Assembly (NCBI GenBank): GCA_030704615.1
Contig: CM060733.1
Span: forward strand, 33,542,001 to 33,606,000
Length of the DNA: 64,000 nt
Direction: 5' to 3'
Source: Takakia lepidozioides
Taxonomy: Eukaryota > Streptophyta > Takakiopsida > Takakiales > Takakiaceae
Under the pieces are notes generated by a model. That model did not search any database. It was not told the origin of the DNA and saw nothing but the letters and a program-made list of their open reading frames with translations. The position numbers and the translations under genes are program-made. Positions 31,463-43,078 of the stretch are shown here, one piece after another. Numbering within the stretch: position 1 is the first letter of the stretch; each line of letters starts with the position of its first letter.

Positions 31463-34400
31463 CTAGACCACAGCACAACTGGCCTGGTACCTCCCATGTG
31501 GAGCTTGCCTCCGCCTTCTACCATTTCGCCTTTGCCTTGCAGGTGCATTCAAGTTGGCAATGGCCAATTCATCTGCCTCACTCAAAGGAACACAAACAGC
31601 AGGCTCAGTCATGATGTTATGAGGAATTTCAGGAGGCACCATGCCTACATAAGTGTCTCCCGCACCCAGTGCCACTTCTGTAATATCGTGAACCACTCGT
31701 CGGGATCGAGGGTCCTTGTGAAGGACCACCTTCCAGTTCCCTCGTGAACTTTTTTCATCCGAGAAAAAACTTGCTCCACCTGACTAGGGAATGTCCAGGG
31801 CTGCTCCATCCGAGGTAACATGCGACTGAAGTCAACCAAGAGAAAGCCATAATCATCTCGTTTCATGGTGGCATTCCGGCCCACCATGTGTGACCTCACC
31901 CATCTACACAAACAGAATTGGGCGAAGAATTCCGTAATCCAGTTGAATTATTTCTCTTACAACACCCACATATTCCAATTGGGATAACACTCGTCTGGAC
32001 ATACCTGCACTGTTTTCGCTTTCCTGATGGAATACTTGAGCAACTCCAGAATCAAATGTCACCGTGTTGTGGCGCCAGTCCCATCACGTATTGCTCGAAA
32101 GTGATTGCCGTAAGCATACATGGACTTGAAGCCCAAGGACTGTACTGCTGGTGGTATACATAAATGGCATATGTCCAAATCATAGGACTCACCTGAACTC
32201 ACCTTGCGTTGGACAGCACCTTCAATCCATTCATGGAATGGAGCCAGTAAGCGCATATCTGTTGGGTATGGAATTTCTCCATTGTGGTGGTCCTGGTCTT
32301 GTCCACAAAGGAATGTTGTTCTGAACTCAGTGCGGGATGCTTCTATGAGTGCCATCTCCTCTCATAGGCCCTGTCCAAATGAGAATTGAAATTAGGATTA
32401 CAGCTTATACCATTGGCAGAAATGAAACACACAGGATATGATAAGCAACATACTTACTCAAGGAATGGTTTCATGCAATCTGTGTTGTGCAAAATATACT
32501 CGTGTGCACTGTCTCGTTCTTGAATGGTGAGGACTCGTACACTTCCCAATCCTTGAACCACCTCCCCACTAACTGAGTCTTCTTCATTGGAGTCCCACAC
32601 CCTTCGGCTTGTAGCATGAAATTCAGCCATATACTCAATTAGAAACCCTAGGGCCTCATCCAAAGCATACCCTTCCGCCATGCTCCCTTCAGGTCGGCTC
32701 ATATTCCTTACATAGCCTTTTAATGTCTTCATATACCGTTCCATAGGATACATCCAACGGCTAGACACAGGACCACACACCTCCAATTCGTCCACAAGGT
32801 GTACAAGCAAGTGAGTCATGACATCAAATAATGACGGAGTGAATTCTTTCTCCAGCAGACACATAGTGATTGCAACATCTTCTCTTAGCTTGAGCAGCTG
32901 GATTAATGGTCTTTGCACACACTTTTCGGAAGACTCGAGAAAGCCTCATAATTGCCATCCGTGGACCCTTTCCCAATACCCCTCGAATGCAAAGAGGTAA
33001 AATCTGCTGCATCATTACATGGTACTCATGGGTTTTCATCGTAGACAGTTTATTGTCAGCCACATGTTTCTGGAATGTGGCAGCATAACCTGTGGGGGCC
33101 TTTACTGCAGCCAACGTTTCCAAAAACAACACCTTCTCATCTTCAGTAAGAACATATGGGGCCAAAGGCTTCACACGGTTGAGAGGGATGGGGTCTCAAC
33201 CACAAGTGTTCACGAATGACATTTAGTTCCATATCCTTCCTAGATGTGGTTGTGTCCTTCTCCCCAAGAATGGTTCTCAGCACATTCTCACACAATTTTT
33301 TTTCACAATGCATCACATCCAGTGTGTATCGGATAAGTAAGTCTTTCCAGTATGGCAATTGGTTCAAAACAGTGACCCGTTTCATGCCATGTTCCTTTGA
33401 AGGGTCTTGTTTTCCCCCCTCAGCCCCTCCCATTGCGAGATACAACTCTCTGGCTGTAGCCCGGTCAAATTGCTCACTTGCAGTGACCACCATAGGAGCT
33501 GCTCTATGTTCCACATGTCCATTAAAGTGGGATGAGTTATTCATGTAGGGATGAACAGCAGGCAAGTATCTCCTATGACCAAGATACAAAACTTTTTTGC
33601 ATGCCTTGGAGTACCTGGAATCAACATTAGGGCCGCAAGCTGGCAGGCCTTGTATCCCCCGTGTGCGCATCCTGCTAGCAACCCATAAGCTGGAAAGTCG
33701 TGGATTGACCACATCAAGATGGCCCTCATGCGAAATGACTGTTGCCCCACTGGGCTGCTTCCATCCAATGCCTCCACACCAACTTCCCACAACAATTTCA
33801 GTTCATCCATAAGGGGCTGCAGATAAACATCTGCATTGTCATTTCCCACAGATTGTGGTCCAGGAATCAATAAAGCCAACATCGTGAAAAATGGCTTAGT
33901 ACACAGCCAGGATGGAAGATTATAGTTCACCAACATGACAGGCCAAGTTGACCATTTGTTTGATTTATCACTGTGAGGATTGACACCATCCCATGCGAGA
34001 CCCAATCGCAGATTTCTGGGGTCCGCTGCAAACTCAGGCCATTTTTGGTCAATGTGGGCCCAAGCCTTGCTGTCTGCTGGGTGCCTAACCAAGCCATCCT
34101 GACTTCGATTCTTAAAGTGCCATGACATTAACTCTGAGATGGACTTGGCTTTATACATTCGAAGCAGCCTTGGAATGATAGGGAAATGTCGAAGGACCTT
34201 ACGAGGTACTGGTGTCTTCGTACCCACCACATAACGACATGCCTGACATTTTGGACAAACCTCCAAATTCTGAAGCTCCCTTCTGAACAACACACAACCT
34301 TTCGGACATGCATGTATACTCTCGTAATGAAGCCCGAGTTCCATTATGAGTTGTTTTGCCTCATAGTGGACTTTGGCAGCAATTGTCTGCTGGCAACAGT

Positions 34401-35225
34401 TGTCTTCCTAACAATGTAAGGAGTTCATCGACAAGGTTTTGACACACCATGGGTTTGACAAGCATTTAACAGCAGTAAGGTAGCAGACAATCGAGAGGAA
34501 GAACTCCCTACATATAAAGCCTTGGATGCCTCGTGCTCAAAACGTAAGGCACTCGCTGCACCACGATCACCATCGCTCTTCAGTCCACCATCAGTTTGCT
34601 CTGGCACTCCATCTATGTCCCATTGGCCCTGTGTTCCATCTCCCGTTTCCTCATGTGCATCACCAGTTTGCACCCCATTATCTATAGTTGCGAATGTCTC
34701 CCGGAGCATTCTAAGCATGTCAAGATTGCGATCCAAGGTATCAGGACCACCTACAGGGCTGGTTTCCGTCCTAAACCCCTCATGTTCGTCTCCAGAGTTT
34801 TCCTGCTTAGTACATATCAGATGCCAAATGTCAGTCCACTATAAGATGGAGAGTTTTTTCATTTGCAATAGTGGATGTGGAACGTGCCATTTTACAGCCA
34901 CGTGGCAATAGGAAAACGGGCATGTACAATACTCTACACCTTACAACAATACCGCTACCAGGAATTTGAACTGTTTCTTATAATTTCAAAGTATGCATCT
35001 GCAAAGGGAAGAGAATCCAGAAAGATGCACCGGGAGTTCTCGTAAGTTAGGATCTCGCAAGTTCAGAAGCAGATGACGCTTAGCCCGGCCAATGGTTTGC
35101 CAGTTCCCACCATGACAGGCATTGCATGGACATAGAATTTTCCGAAGACCCAATCTTCTTGCTCGCGCTTCCTCTAGTTTCCACAGTCTGTCATCGTCAT
35201 GTTCTGCTTGTGTCCGCCTTTGCAA
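31463..35225 (-). CDS. TNP2-like CACTA transposase (several exons or pieces)
   Basis: Minus-strand segments follow the known order of plant TNP2 proteins. 35,225-34,986 has CPCNACHGG (transposase-associated domain). 34,344-33,541 has CPKGCVLFRRELQNLEVCPKC, LRLGLAWDGVNPH, WSTWPVMLVNYNLPSWLC and FFTMLALLIPGPQS (Tnp2). 33,700-33,143 has KVLYLGHRRYLPAVHPY and QLPYWKDLLIRYTLDVMHCE. 33,174-32,454 has MKTHEYHVMMQQILPLCIRG and SSRWMYPMERYMKTLKGYVR, which is DUF4218. 32,355-31,645 ends with DYGFLLVDFSRMLPRMEQPW, a DUF4216-like region. The enzyme cuts at the CACTA termini together with a TNPA-type partner. Breaks between pieces fit introns in places and frame damage in others. Activity is uncertain. 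Confidence 0.88.
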
Positions 35226-35278
35226 TCGACGGGCAGTAGGAGGGATAATCTTGGCGAGTGAGCGAGACTTGTCAGAAA

Positions 35279-35602
35279 ATGGAGACCCAAATAGAGTGTC
35301 CAGAAGTTACACCAGGGCGCAAGCCTACAGCGAGGGAGGTAGAACGAGCAAAGCATCAAGCGGAGAACAAGGCATTCTTCACACGGCTCAAGATCTACGA
35401 CATTGCAAAGAGGTCCGAACTTCCGTTTTTTTCATATCCCTTACCTAGCCCTAGCCATGAAACCGCATTAAAAGCTCCAAACTTGCAGAGAGGATATGTT
35501 AGGGTTTTGCAGCTGCTGACTTTGTCTTTCTTATTCTTTGCAGCATCGAAGAGAGCTTGAGTCGCCCTAAACGCCTCGTTGAGGAAATCCTCAAACACAC
35601 AG
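35279..35602 (+). CDS. Second CACTA gene, 5' exons (divergent from TNP2)
   Basis: Exon 1 runs from ATG at 35,279 to 35,412 (METQIECPEVTPGRKPTARE, then a charged helix ending IYDIAK). The donor is AG|GTCCGA and the acceptor tttgcag at 35,543. Exon 2 (35,544-35,602) gives SIEESLSRPKRLVEEILKHT, followed by another GT donor. Phases agree (2, then 1). The protein looks alpha-helical and charged. No family is recognised from these exons alone. The ATG lies only 54 bp from the TNP2 N-terminal start, so the two genes would share a bidirectional promoter. The likely last exon is at 41,833, beyond a retrotransposon insertion. Confidence 0.5.
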
Positions 35603-35820
35603 GTCCTCTTCATTGTTTCCGCTCTCCGTTATGTCTCCTCCTCTCCTGAACAAGTCGCCCTCCTCAAGAAGTGATCCCTTTCCTGTTGCCGCTCTGCCTA
35701 ATCTACCCGCAAGCTGTTCTAACCACCTAACTAACTAACCATCACCCCTGAAGTAACACGTTCCCTCTGCAGATGTCATTCCCACACAGTCGTTCCCTGT
35801 CAATGATAACTGTTCCCCAT

Positions 35821-36050
35821 GTACTGTGACAGGCTGTGTCAAGCTGTGCCGAGCTGTGACTGGCTGTGTAAAGCTGTGTCGGGCTGTGACTGGCTGTGCA
35901 AAGCTGTGTCGGCCTGTGTCAGAATGTATCTAGCTGTGATAGACTGTGACGGGCTGTGTAAAGCTGTGTCGGGCTATGACTGGCTGTGCGAAGCTGTGTC
36001 GGGCTGTGTCAGACTGTGTCTGGCTGTGATAGACTGTGACGGGCTGTCTA
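35821..36050. repeat. 10-bp minisatellite
   Basis: About 23 consecutive decamers fit the form nnGCTGTGnn (for example gggctgtgac, tggctgtgca, aagctgtgtc). A higher-order pattern repeats roughly every 90-100 bp. The register is kept exactly at 10 bp from 35,821 to 36,050. It lies within the putative intron of the second CACTA gene. Confidence 0.92.
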
Positions 36051-36169
36051 ACCCCCCTAAAGCCTGCTCCTGCCACCCCTAAGGCTCCTGTTGGTCTCAG
36101 TTTGCGCAAAAATTAAGGGTACCCCACAGAACCCGTAAAAACGTCTAAGTCCCAAGCAGCCCTCTAACA

Positions 36170-36686
36170 CCCACACCTTGGTCGCTTTCCGGCTCGCACG
36201 TTTACTTACTAGTTTTTGGTCACCAACGGGCTTGCACCGTTCTCGGGGTTACTACTCCCTATATATTCTTCTATGACTGTCCGCGGGGGTTTCACAAACA
36301 ACCATGCCATTTTATGGCGAATCACCACGAAAACCCTCGATTCCCGGTGATGAGTCGCGATGAGTCTTGGCCCACTCACCACAGTCCCATAAGACCGTGA
36401 TGAGTCCCAAGACTCCCCACGACTCCCACCACAAGGTCTCCGCCCCCATGGTGAGTCCTATGCCACCCCCACTAAGTCCCTCTAAGCTACCACCACCCCC
36501 GCGTGGAACCACCCCCACCGCAACCCGGTGTGCGGGGCTCCACCTAGTGAGCGCCTCCGCCTCCTTGAGTGCCTTGGACACTCAAGGGTGTTTTAGCCCC
36601 CGCATCTATTGTCGTCACTACCCCCACCACAGGGGCAGCCCCTCTCGTGTCCCGACCCCCTGCTCTGAAGGCGAAGGGCCGCAACA
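36170..36686 (-). repeat. Truncated 3' LTR of element 2
   Basis: Matches the 5' LTR from 'ccacaccttggtcgctttccgg' to 'gggccgcaaca'. About 190 bp at the distal (left) end are missing, including the TGTCGCGCACC terminus. Confidence 0.88.
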
Positions 36687-36698
36687 CACACCCCTACC
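36687..36698 (-). promoter_or_regulatory. Polypurine-like tract of element 2
   Basis: On the minus strand ggtaggggtgtg directly precedes the TGTTGCGGCC start of the 3' LTR. It is purine-rich but interrupted by two T, so a weak match. Confidence 0.4.
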
Positions 36699-37591
36699 AA
36701 CAGGGAGTTGATGTCCTCATCGACTTGCCTATTTTGTAGAAACGAACATCCAAGTTGTGGCGTCCCACATCAAGGAGTTTGTTTCCGTACCATGGCGTCC
36801 CATGGCAAAGAACCTAACCCCCACTTGACTCTACTCTCCACTAGCTAGTTCAGCCGACTTCCTCCAAGTCCCGGCCAAGGGTGGGGCCTCTCAAGCTCCT
36901 CCCAGTGCACTCTTCTTGACCCACTTAGGACCAAGGAACGATCCTCCCCAAGGATCGAATCGCCTTACTGCAACAACGTTTGCTTGTGACCGCTCGTGAT
37001 GTCGCTTCTTGGCATCACCTTGAGCAAGGGTTCGCCTTGAACCCTTTTTGACTAGGAAGATAACCTTGAACCAACCGTGCGCCCCAATCACTACAATTGG
37101 GTCCGCCTTGGAATGCTGGCCTGAGGTACGGGAACAAGCCGAAGCCGCACTACGACTTCGTCCCGAGGCTACACGATTATAGTACGTGAACGGACGTACG
37201 TAGCTTCCGCGTTAGCCCGCACTACAAGGCAACCCCCTCGGTAGCGCAGTTATAGTACGCACACGCGCTAGACGCGCACTAGCACGTGAACTCCCAACGA
37301 AGGTGCAAGTTTCCTTGCCCCTTGGGTGGGAGTCACCCGATTTTGGCACCACACAAACACACGATTAATCCAATTTACCTCTCCCACTTTGTAAGCTTAG
37401 CATGCATTCTACACACTAGCCAACCATACCATGCATCACCATTCCAAACAAAATAGGACGCACAACATTTGGAAACCATTTCATTTATAACAAAATTTGT
37501 ACAATACAAGTTTTTGCAATCGGATTCCTGAGCTAGCTAAGCCGGGCTAAGCATGTATTTCCTCCTCCACGCTCCAAGGTTGATGTCCCCA
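36699..37591 (-). other. 3' untranslated region of element 2
   Basis: Non-coding sequence between the chromodomain stop and the 3' LTR. It is GC-rich near 37,080-37,320 with repeated acgtacg-type words ('tatagtacg' at about 37,177 and 37,250) and AT-rich at 37,430-37,540. No protein signature. Confidence 0.55.
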
Positions 37592-40275
37592 TCAACGCTT
37601 CTTCCGCTTTTGAGGTCGCCCTTCGAAAGCTGCAACCGCCTCAGATGCGTTCCCCATTTCTGAGGCACGCACCCAAGATGCCTCCACATGATGATAGCCC
37701 TTCCATTTCACGAGATATTCCGTTTCTCAATTCTTGAACCTCCTTGACTTAAGCACTGCCTCCACCTCGTATTCAGGTTCATTTTCATGATCCAACAGCA
37801 CAGGTGGCGGACGCAACACTTGAGGCCGATTCGGACGCGCTTCATCTTTGAAGTAAGGCTTCAAAATGGAGACGTGGAATACCGGATGCACCTTACTGTT
37901 TGCCGGCAGCTCCAGTTCATACACATCCTCATTCATAACCTTCCGGATGCGAAAAGGTCCCGCATACGGAGGTACGAACTTTGGACTCACTTCCGGAGGT
38001 AGTCGAAAATTCTTGATGTTCAACCAGACCTCCGTGCCTGCCTCAAACTTAACCTCCCTTCGCTTCCGATTCGCCTGTCGTTCATACCGTTTCCTAGCTT
38101 TGGCAATGTTGTACTTTGCGAGCTTCAACAAATGCTCGCGTTCTTCCAGCACTGCCGCTACTGCCGGTTCCTCAACGTCTTGGGCGGCCCAATTTGTCGG
38201 CACCAGAGGTGCTTTTCCATAAACCAATACGAAGGGGGAAACTCCCGTTGCGGAATGTTTTGTGTTATTATAACAGAACTCTGCCGCATCCAAGTGCTCC
38301 ACCCAGTCCGATTGGTCTGCCGACACGTAATTCTGCAAGATCTGCTTCACCACGGAATTCACCCTTTCCGTTTGGCCGTCCGTCGTAGGTCAGAAGGCGG
38401 TGCTCATTTTGAGCCTCGTCCCCATTTTCTTCCAAAGTGCCCTCCAAAACTTACTTGTAAACTTTGGATCGCGGTCCGAGACAATATCCTTCGGGAGTCC
38501 ATGATGCTTGAAGACGTGGGTGAAGTAAAGTCGCCCCGTCTCCTGCGCCGTTGCCGTCTCCTTGGTGGGGATGAAATGGCCCATTTTACTGAACCTATCC
38601 ACCACCACCATGATTGCATCAAATCCTTTTGACAGCGGCATAGCAGTCATGAAATCCATCGAGACACTTTCCCAAGACCCCTCTGGAATCGGCAAGGGTT
38701 GTAACAGCCCCGCTTGCTTTTTGTACTCGCTCCGGTTTTTTGGCATGTGGTGCATGTCTTGACATACTCCTCGGCCTCCTCCCTCAGTTTGGGTCAGAAA
38801 TACTCTTTCTTCAAGAGTGCCGCGGTGCGCTTGGCTCCGCCGTGGCCCGCAAGCGGGCCATCATGGCATTCTCTCAAGAGACTATCTCTGATCCCTCCCT
38901 TTGGCACGTAGAGACGTTTTTGCTTATACCGGAGTAGTCCATTTTGCAAGTGGAACTGTGGTTTAACCCCCATCCTCAAGTCCCGCATCACGGACTTCGC
39001 CACCTCATCCTTCCGGTAAGCCTTCCGGATCTTCCTCTGGAGCGCCGTCTCGCCCTTGTACACTAGCATGAGCTGCTGCTTTCTACTTAAAGCATCGGCC
39101 ACCCACATTGTCCGTCCCGGTTTGTACTGGATATCCACGTCGAACACCGCCAAAGTGTCTTGCCACCTAAGTTGTTTTGGAGACAACTTAGGCTGCGTGG
39201 CAAAATACTTCACCGTGACATTGTCCGTGAACACCTTCACCGGGTTGGAACCAACATAGTGGCGCCAAAGCTCAAGGCAATGCACCACCGCTTTCATCTC
39301 TTTCTCGTGCGTTGGCCACCGTCACTCCACTTCATTCAGTTTCTTACTTTCGTAAGCCACTGGACGTCCATCCTGCATGAGTACACCTCCAATCGCGAAG
39401 TCCGACGCATCCGTATGAATCTCAAATGGGCGGTCAAACTCCGGGATTTTCAGGACTGGAGCTTCCGCCATCCGCTGCTTCAACTCGGCAAAAGCTTGGC
39501 CACAAAAGGTGTTCTATACCCATACCTTGGATTTACATAGAAGGTTTGACAACGGCCCCGCGATCTTGGCAAAATTTCTCACATACTTTCAGTAATAGGA
39601 GGCGAGTCCTAAGAAGGATCGCACTCCCGGGACCAAAGTCGGAGGCTCCCAGTCCAAGATCGCTCTCACCTTACTGTCATCCATTTTTATCCCATCCTCT
39701 GTAATCACATGCCCTATGAACTCCACTTTTGTGACCCCGAATTTGCACTTTGAAGCTTTGGCATACAGCTTCCATTCCCGTAATTTCTGGAACACCCTTT
39801 TTAGGTGCTCCAGGTGCTCTTCCTTTGTTTTTCGAGTACACCAAGATGTCGTCGATGTACACGATCACAAAGTCAACCAACCACTCCTGAAAAAGGCTGC
39901 TCATTAGCGTGCTAAAGGTCGCGGGTGCGTTGGTGAGCCCAAAAGGCATCACCAAGAACTCATATGAACTGTACCTTGTCCTGCACGCGGTCTTCTCCTT
40001 GTCTCCTTCCGCCACTCGAATTTGATGGTAGCCGGAGGGCAAATTGATCCGGCTGAAATACTTCGCTCCTGCCAACCGATCAAAGAGGTTGTCGATCCTT
40101 GGCAAAGGGTACCGGTTTTTGATAGTCACCTTATTTAGAGCCCTGTAATCGACACACATCCGCAGCGTCCCATCCTTCTTGTGTGCGAATAGCACCAGGG
40201 CTCCGTAAGGTGACTTATTCGGCCGGATGTACCCCTTTGACATTAGTTCCTTGAGCTGAGCGAGAAACATTTAGC
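37592..40275 (-). pseudogene. pol: Pol of element 2: RT, RNase H, integrase, chromodomain (broken)
   Basis: [59 protein letters not shown] and [14 protein letters not shown] (catalytic YIDD, about 39,850). After a frame change come [17 protein letters not shown] and RSFLGLASYY. RNase H has IHTDASDFAIGGVLMQDG and the tail YKPGRTMWVADALSRKQ. Integrase has ESVSMDFMTAMPLSKGFDAI (first D) and DIVSDRDPKFTSKFWRAL (second D), followed by a conserved GPFRIRKVMNEDVYEL-type end. The chromodomain (37,790-37,592) reads EYEVEAVLKSRRFKN, a TGA stop, then ETEYLVKWKGYHHVEASW, with the aromatic residues expected for methyl-lysine binding. Stops and shifts make it inactive. Confidence 0.92.
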
Positions 40276-41034
40276 CCTCTCAATTGCCTCGTTCAAAGTC
40301 TTAGGTGGCTTCTCCTTCAACTTCCGTCTGGCCCATGGGGCCAGTTCCGTCACAAAGTTGAAGACCATTTCTGGTTCTGCCATTTCCGCGACTTCGAGCC
40401 TGAACATATCCCCGAATGTCATCCGTTTGCTTCAGATTCCTCATCTTGTCCCGGGCGAGCCAGGACGCGTTGAGGGGCACAAACTGTCTCTTCATCAGTT
40501 CCTTGAACCCACTCCAGTTCAAGGTTTCCGGGATTGGACCTTGGTCGTGAGGCGTTTCTGCTACCATTGTTGAGCATAGCCCCTCAAATAGGTGGGAGCC
40601 ACTTCCACTCGATCCTCGTCACTCAACTTGGCCGCCCGGAAATACTGCTCTAGCTCCAAGAGCCAGGTGTTGAGTGCCTTCCGATTTCGGACGCCCTCGA
40701 AGATTCCGGGTTCCTTAGGCTTCACCTTAAACTTTGCCTCAGTGGAAGTGGCATTAGCCGCCTTCAACACGTCTTTCAACGTCCCGCCAAACTGCGCCAA
40801 CAACCCTTCCCAAAAGGCTGCCGGCATGGGAGGCATCTGTTGGCCTGTCGGAGCTCTCTGGAATTCCTCGGGCTCTGACTCCTCAGATTCCTCCCGTTCT
40901 TGAGCGGCCTCATTTTCAAAAGCATGCATCGCTTTCTCAAATGGCCGCTTCGGTGACACGTCGCCCCCATCGGGCTCACCAGGATCATCATCTTTCGGGC
41001 CGCTCCGCTTTCGCTTTGGCTTGCCTGACCCCAT
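40276..41034 (-). pseudogene. gag: Gag of element 2, C-terminally deleted
   Basis: Starts MGSGKPKRKRSG at 41,034. An acidic stretch follows (QEREESEESEPEEFQ). The Gag capsid-like domain has WLLELEQYFRAAKLSDEDRV, then (after a frame change near 40,560) LNWSGFKELMKRQFVPLNAS and MRNLKQTDDIRGYV. It ends in KTLNEAIERA, and the next residues already belong to RT. CCHC knuckles and the protease DSG motif are absent, which indicates an internal deletion at about 40,270. Confidence 0.85.
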
Positions 41035-41075
41035 GATGAGGCCGATCCCAAAGACGATCGCGTACTGAACTCTAA

Positions 41076-41087
41076 GCTCTGATACCA
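41076..41087 (-). promoter_or_regulatory. Primer-binding site of element 2 (initiator tRNA-Met)
   Basis: On the minus strand TGGTATCAGAGC lies two bases after the 5' LTR end. This is the classical plant complement of the 3' end of initiator methionine tRNA. Confidence 0.95.
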
Positions 41088-41089
41088 AG

Positions 41090-41791
41090 TGTCGCGCACC
41101 TCACTTCGGTAAGTTCCCCTTCAAGTCATAGTTACTCGCTTTGATGAGCGCCTAACTCCCTAACTGGCTGCCCGGCCAACTCGGAGCTTCGGCTGCTCAC
41201 CGAGACATAACCTTCCCCCTTTACTCCTCCACAAGACCCTCTCCCAATTTGGGCCTAATGGAAATTCCCTTTGGTCGATGGCAGTCCGGAATAGCTCCCC
41301 ACACCTTGGTCGCTTTCCGGCTCGCACGCTTACTCACTAGTTTTTGGTCACCAACGGGCTTGCACCGTTCTCGGGGTTACTACTCCCTATATATGCTTCT
41401 GTGACTGTCCGCGGGGGTTTCACAAACAACCATGCCATTTTATGGCGAACCACCATGAAAACCCTCGATTCCCGGTGATGAGTCGCGGTGAGTCTTGGCC
41501 CACTCACCATGGTCCCATTGGACCGCGACTCCCACCACAAGGTCTCCGCCCCCATGGTGAGTCCTATGCCACCCCCACTAAGTCCCTCTAAGCTACCACC
41601 ACCCCTCGTGGAACCACCCCCACCGCAACCCGGTGTGCGGGGCTCCACCTAGTGAGCGCCTCTGCCTCCTTGAGCGCCTTGGGCACTCAAGGGTGCTTTA
41701 GCCCCCCCATCTATTGTCGCCACTGCCCCCACCACAGGGGCAGCCCCTCTCGTGTCCTGACCCCCTGCTCTCAAGGCGAAGGGCCGCGACA
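41090..41791 (-). repeat. 5' LTR of element 2
   Basis: 702 bp, plus-strand text TGTCGCGCACC...GCCGCGACA (TG...CA on both strands). It contains 'ctccctatatatgct', a TATA-like promoter candidate shared with the solo LTR. Compared with the solo LTR it lacks a short segment near 41,520. Confidence 0.93.
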
Positions 41792-41832
41792 TCCAGGGTT
41801 CGATTGATATGGGAATTTGGTTTTTGTTGCAG

Positions 41833-42084
41833 TTTCAAATCGGCGACAAGGTGTTATTGTTTGATCCTTGTGCACCAAAAAGAAGGGCAGCTGTGGGATA
41901 TATTGCTGGCTTTCCGAAAGCAAATGTGCCAGACAACTATTACCGTATCCATGTGAAATTGGTCATGATTTCAAAGGTTGTGTTGCCGTACCCGGACTAC
42001 TTTGTTACCCCTAATCATACCACATTGGGTGACACGCAGGGAAGTTCCACCTTATGGTCTGAAAAGTTTCTTAAACATGCGTGA
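41833..42084 (+). CDS. Second CACTA gene, putative last exon
   Basis: A pyrimidine-rich acceptor (tttttgttgcag, 41,821-41,832) opens a frame of 83 residues: FQIGDKVLLFDPCAPKRRAA, YYRIHVKLVMISKVVLPYPD, then TLGDTQGSSTLWSEKFLKHA and a TGA stop. The pattern of a small beta-rich domain ending in a (T/A)LGDAxGS-x-W motif is, from memory, found at the C-terminus of plant CACTA-associated accessory proteins. This makes it the probable 3' exon of the gene that starts at 35,279. Element 2 lies in the intron just 41 bp upstream. Confidence 0.45.
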   Translation, partial: FQIGDKVLLFDPCAPKRRAAVGYIAGFPKANVPDNYYRIHVKLVMISKVVLPYPDYFVTPNHTTLGDTQGSSTLWSEKFLKHA

Positions 42085-43060
42085 TATTGAAGGTGCTACA
42101 AGTTTAGTTTAGTTTAGTTTTCTTTATGGATTGAGGGTTGCTGAGACAAGTGAACAAAACAACTCTTCTCATGTGAACCGTATTTTTTGAATTGATGCTC
42201 TTGCTATTCTCATGTATGATCACAAGATCCCCTTGTTCAAGGGCAACTTCATTTTCCCACATCAAGCCAAATTTTCCTTGTGTAGACATGAATGTGGTAT
42301 TTTGCTGGTTGTTTGCTATGTTTAATATTAATAACATTACTACTGGTCAATGTGGTCAATAATACAAATATTATCCCCTGTTTTAAATAAGCTTTTATTT
42401 AAATGAAACAAAACAAATAAAAATTCTAAAATAATAATATATTAAATATTAAATCAAGCAGCCAATGGCTTTCGGGGTGCTATCCCATTTATTATAAGAA
42501 TATCTATACAACAACAACAACAACAACAATAATAATACGACTATTCATTTTAGCATTTGTCAATAAATAATAATTGTTTACTTTTCGTCCAATAGGAACA
42601 GAACAGTGGATGTGACAGTATTCACACTAGTGTCATTGCGTTCACACCACGATTTGAACATGGTGTTAAATCTGTGTGAGAGAAGCTGTAAGAAGAGCCC
42701 TTAATATCTAGTATTTATTTAATAATTCTGATGGACTCTATTACGTGGCATTTCCTTTGACATACATGCGGCAGACATGGTGGCAACGAGGTGTAATAAG
42801 TACCGTAGAAAGACCATTAATATTACTTAGTCAAAATACTAGTTGAATTGACCAGTCAAAATGGCCGTCAAAATATCCGTAAAAAAAGCCATCTAAACCT
42901 ACTGCCACATTAGGTGCGAGTTTGGTGTGAGATGGTTTTTTTCACATGACCAAGAAAGTTCACATGTGGTGCAAAAGACTGGGTTAACCTAACACCAGGG
43001 GGGGGTGTGAACTCGAGCTCTTTTCACACCAAAATGTGTGAGAAGAGCCGTTAAAAAAAA
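42085..43060. other. Right subterminal region of CACTA element
   Basis: AT-rich up to 42,600 (with a caa/aac microsatellite near 42,510), then repeated motifs ttcacac, gtgtgagagaagc, 'agaagagccctt', ttcacatg and 'tgtgtgagaagagccg' towards the terminus. These mirror the left subterminal motifs. No gene. Confidence 0.7.
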
Positions 43061-43078
43061 CCGGTTTCTCTAATAGTG
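43061..43078 (-). repeat. Right terminal inverted repeat of CACTA element
   Basis: ccggtttctctaatagtg is the inverted copy of the left end with one mismatch, followed by the GTT target duplication. Confidence 0.95.

Larger units (their letters stand above)
36170..41791 (-). mobile_element. Chromovirus-type Ty3/gypsy element inserted in CACTA (element 2)
   Basis: In minus orientation: 5' LTR (41,791-41,090), initiator-Met primer site, Gag, RT, RNase H, integrase, chromodomain, untranslated region, polypurine-like tract, and a 3' LTR lacking its distal part. Gag runs directly into RT near 40,270, so the zinc knuckle and protease are missing. In-frame stops and frame changes occur throughout Pol. 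It sits in what appears to be an intron of the plus-strand second CACTA gene. A right flank TCCAG follows the 5' LTR, but the truncated left LTR prevents checking of the target duplication. Confidence 0.92.
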
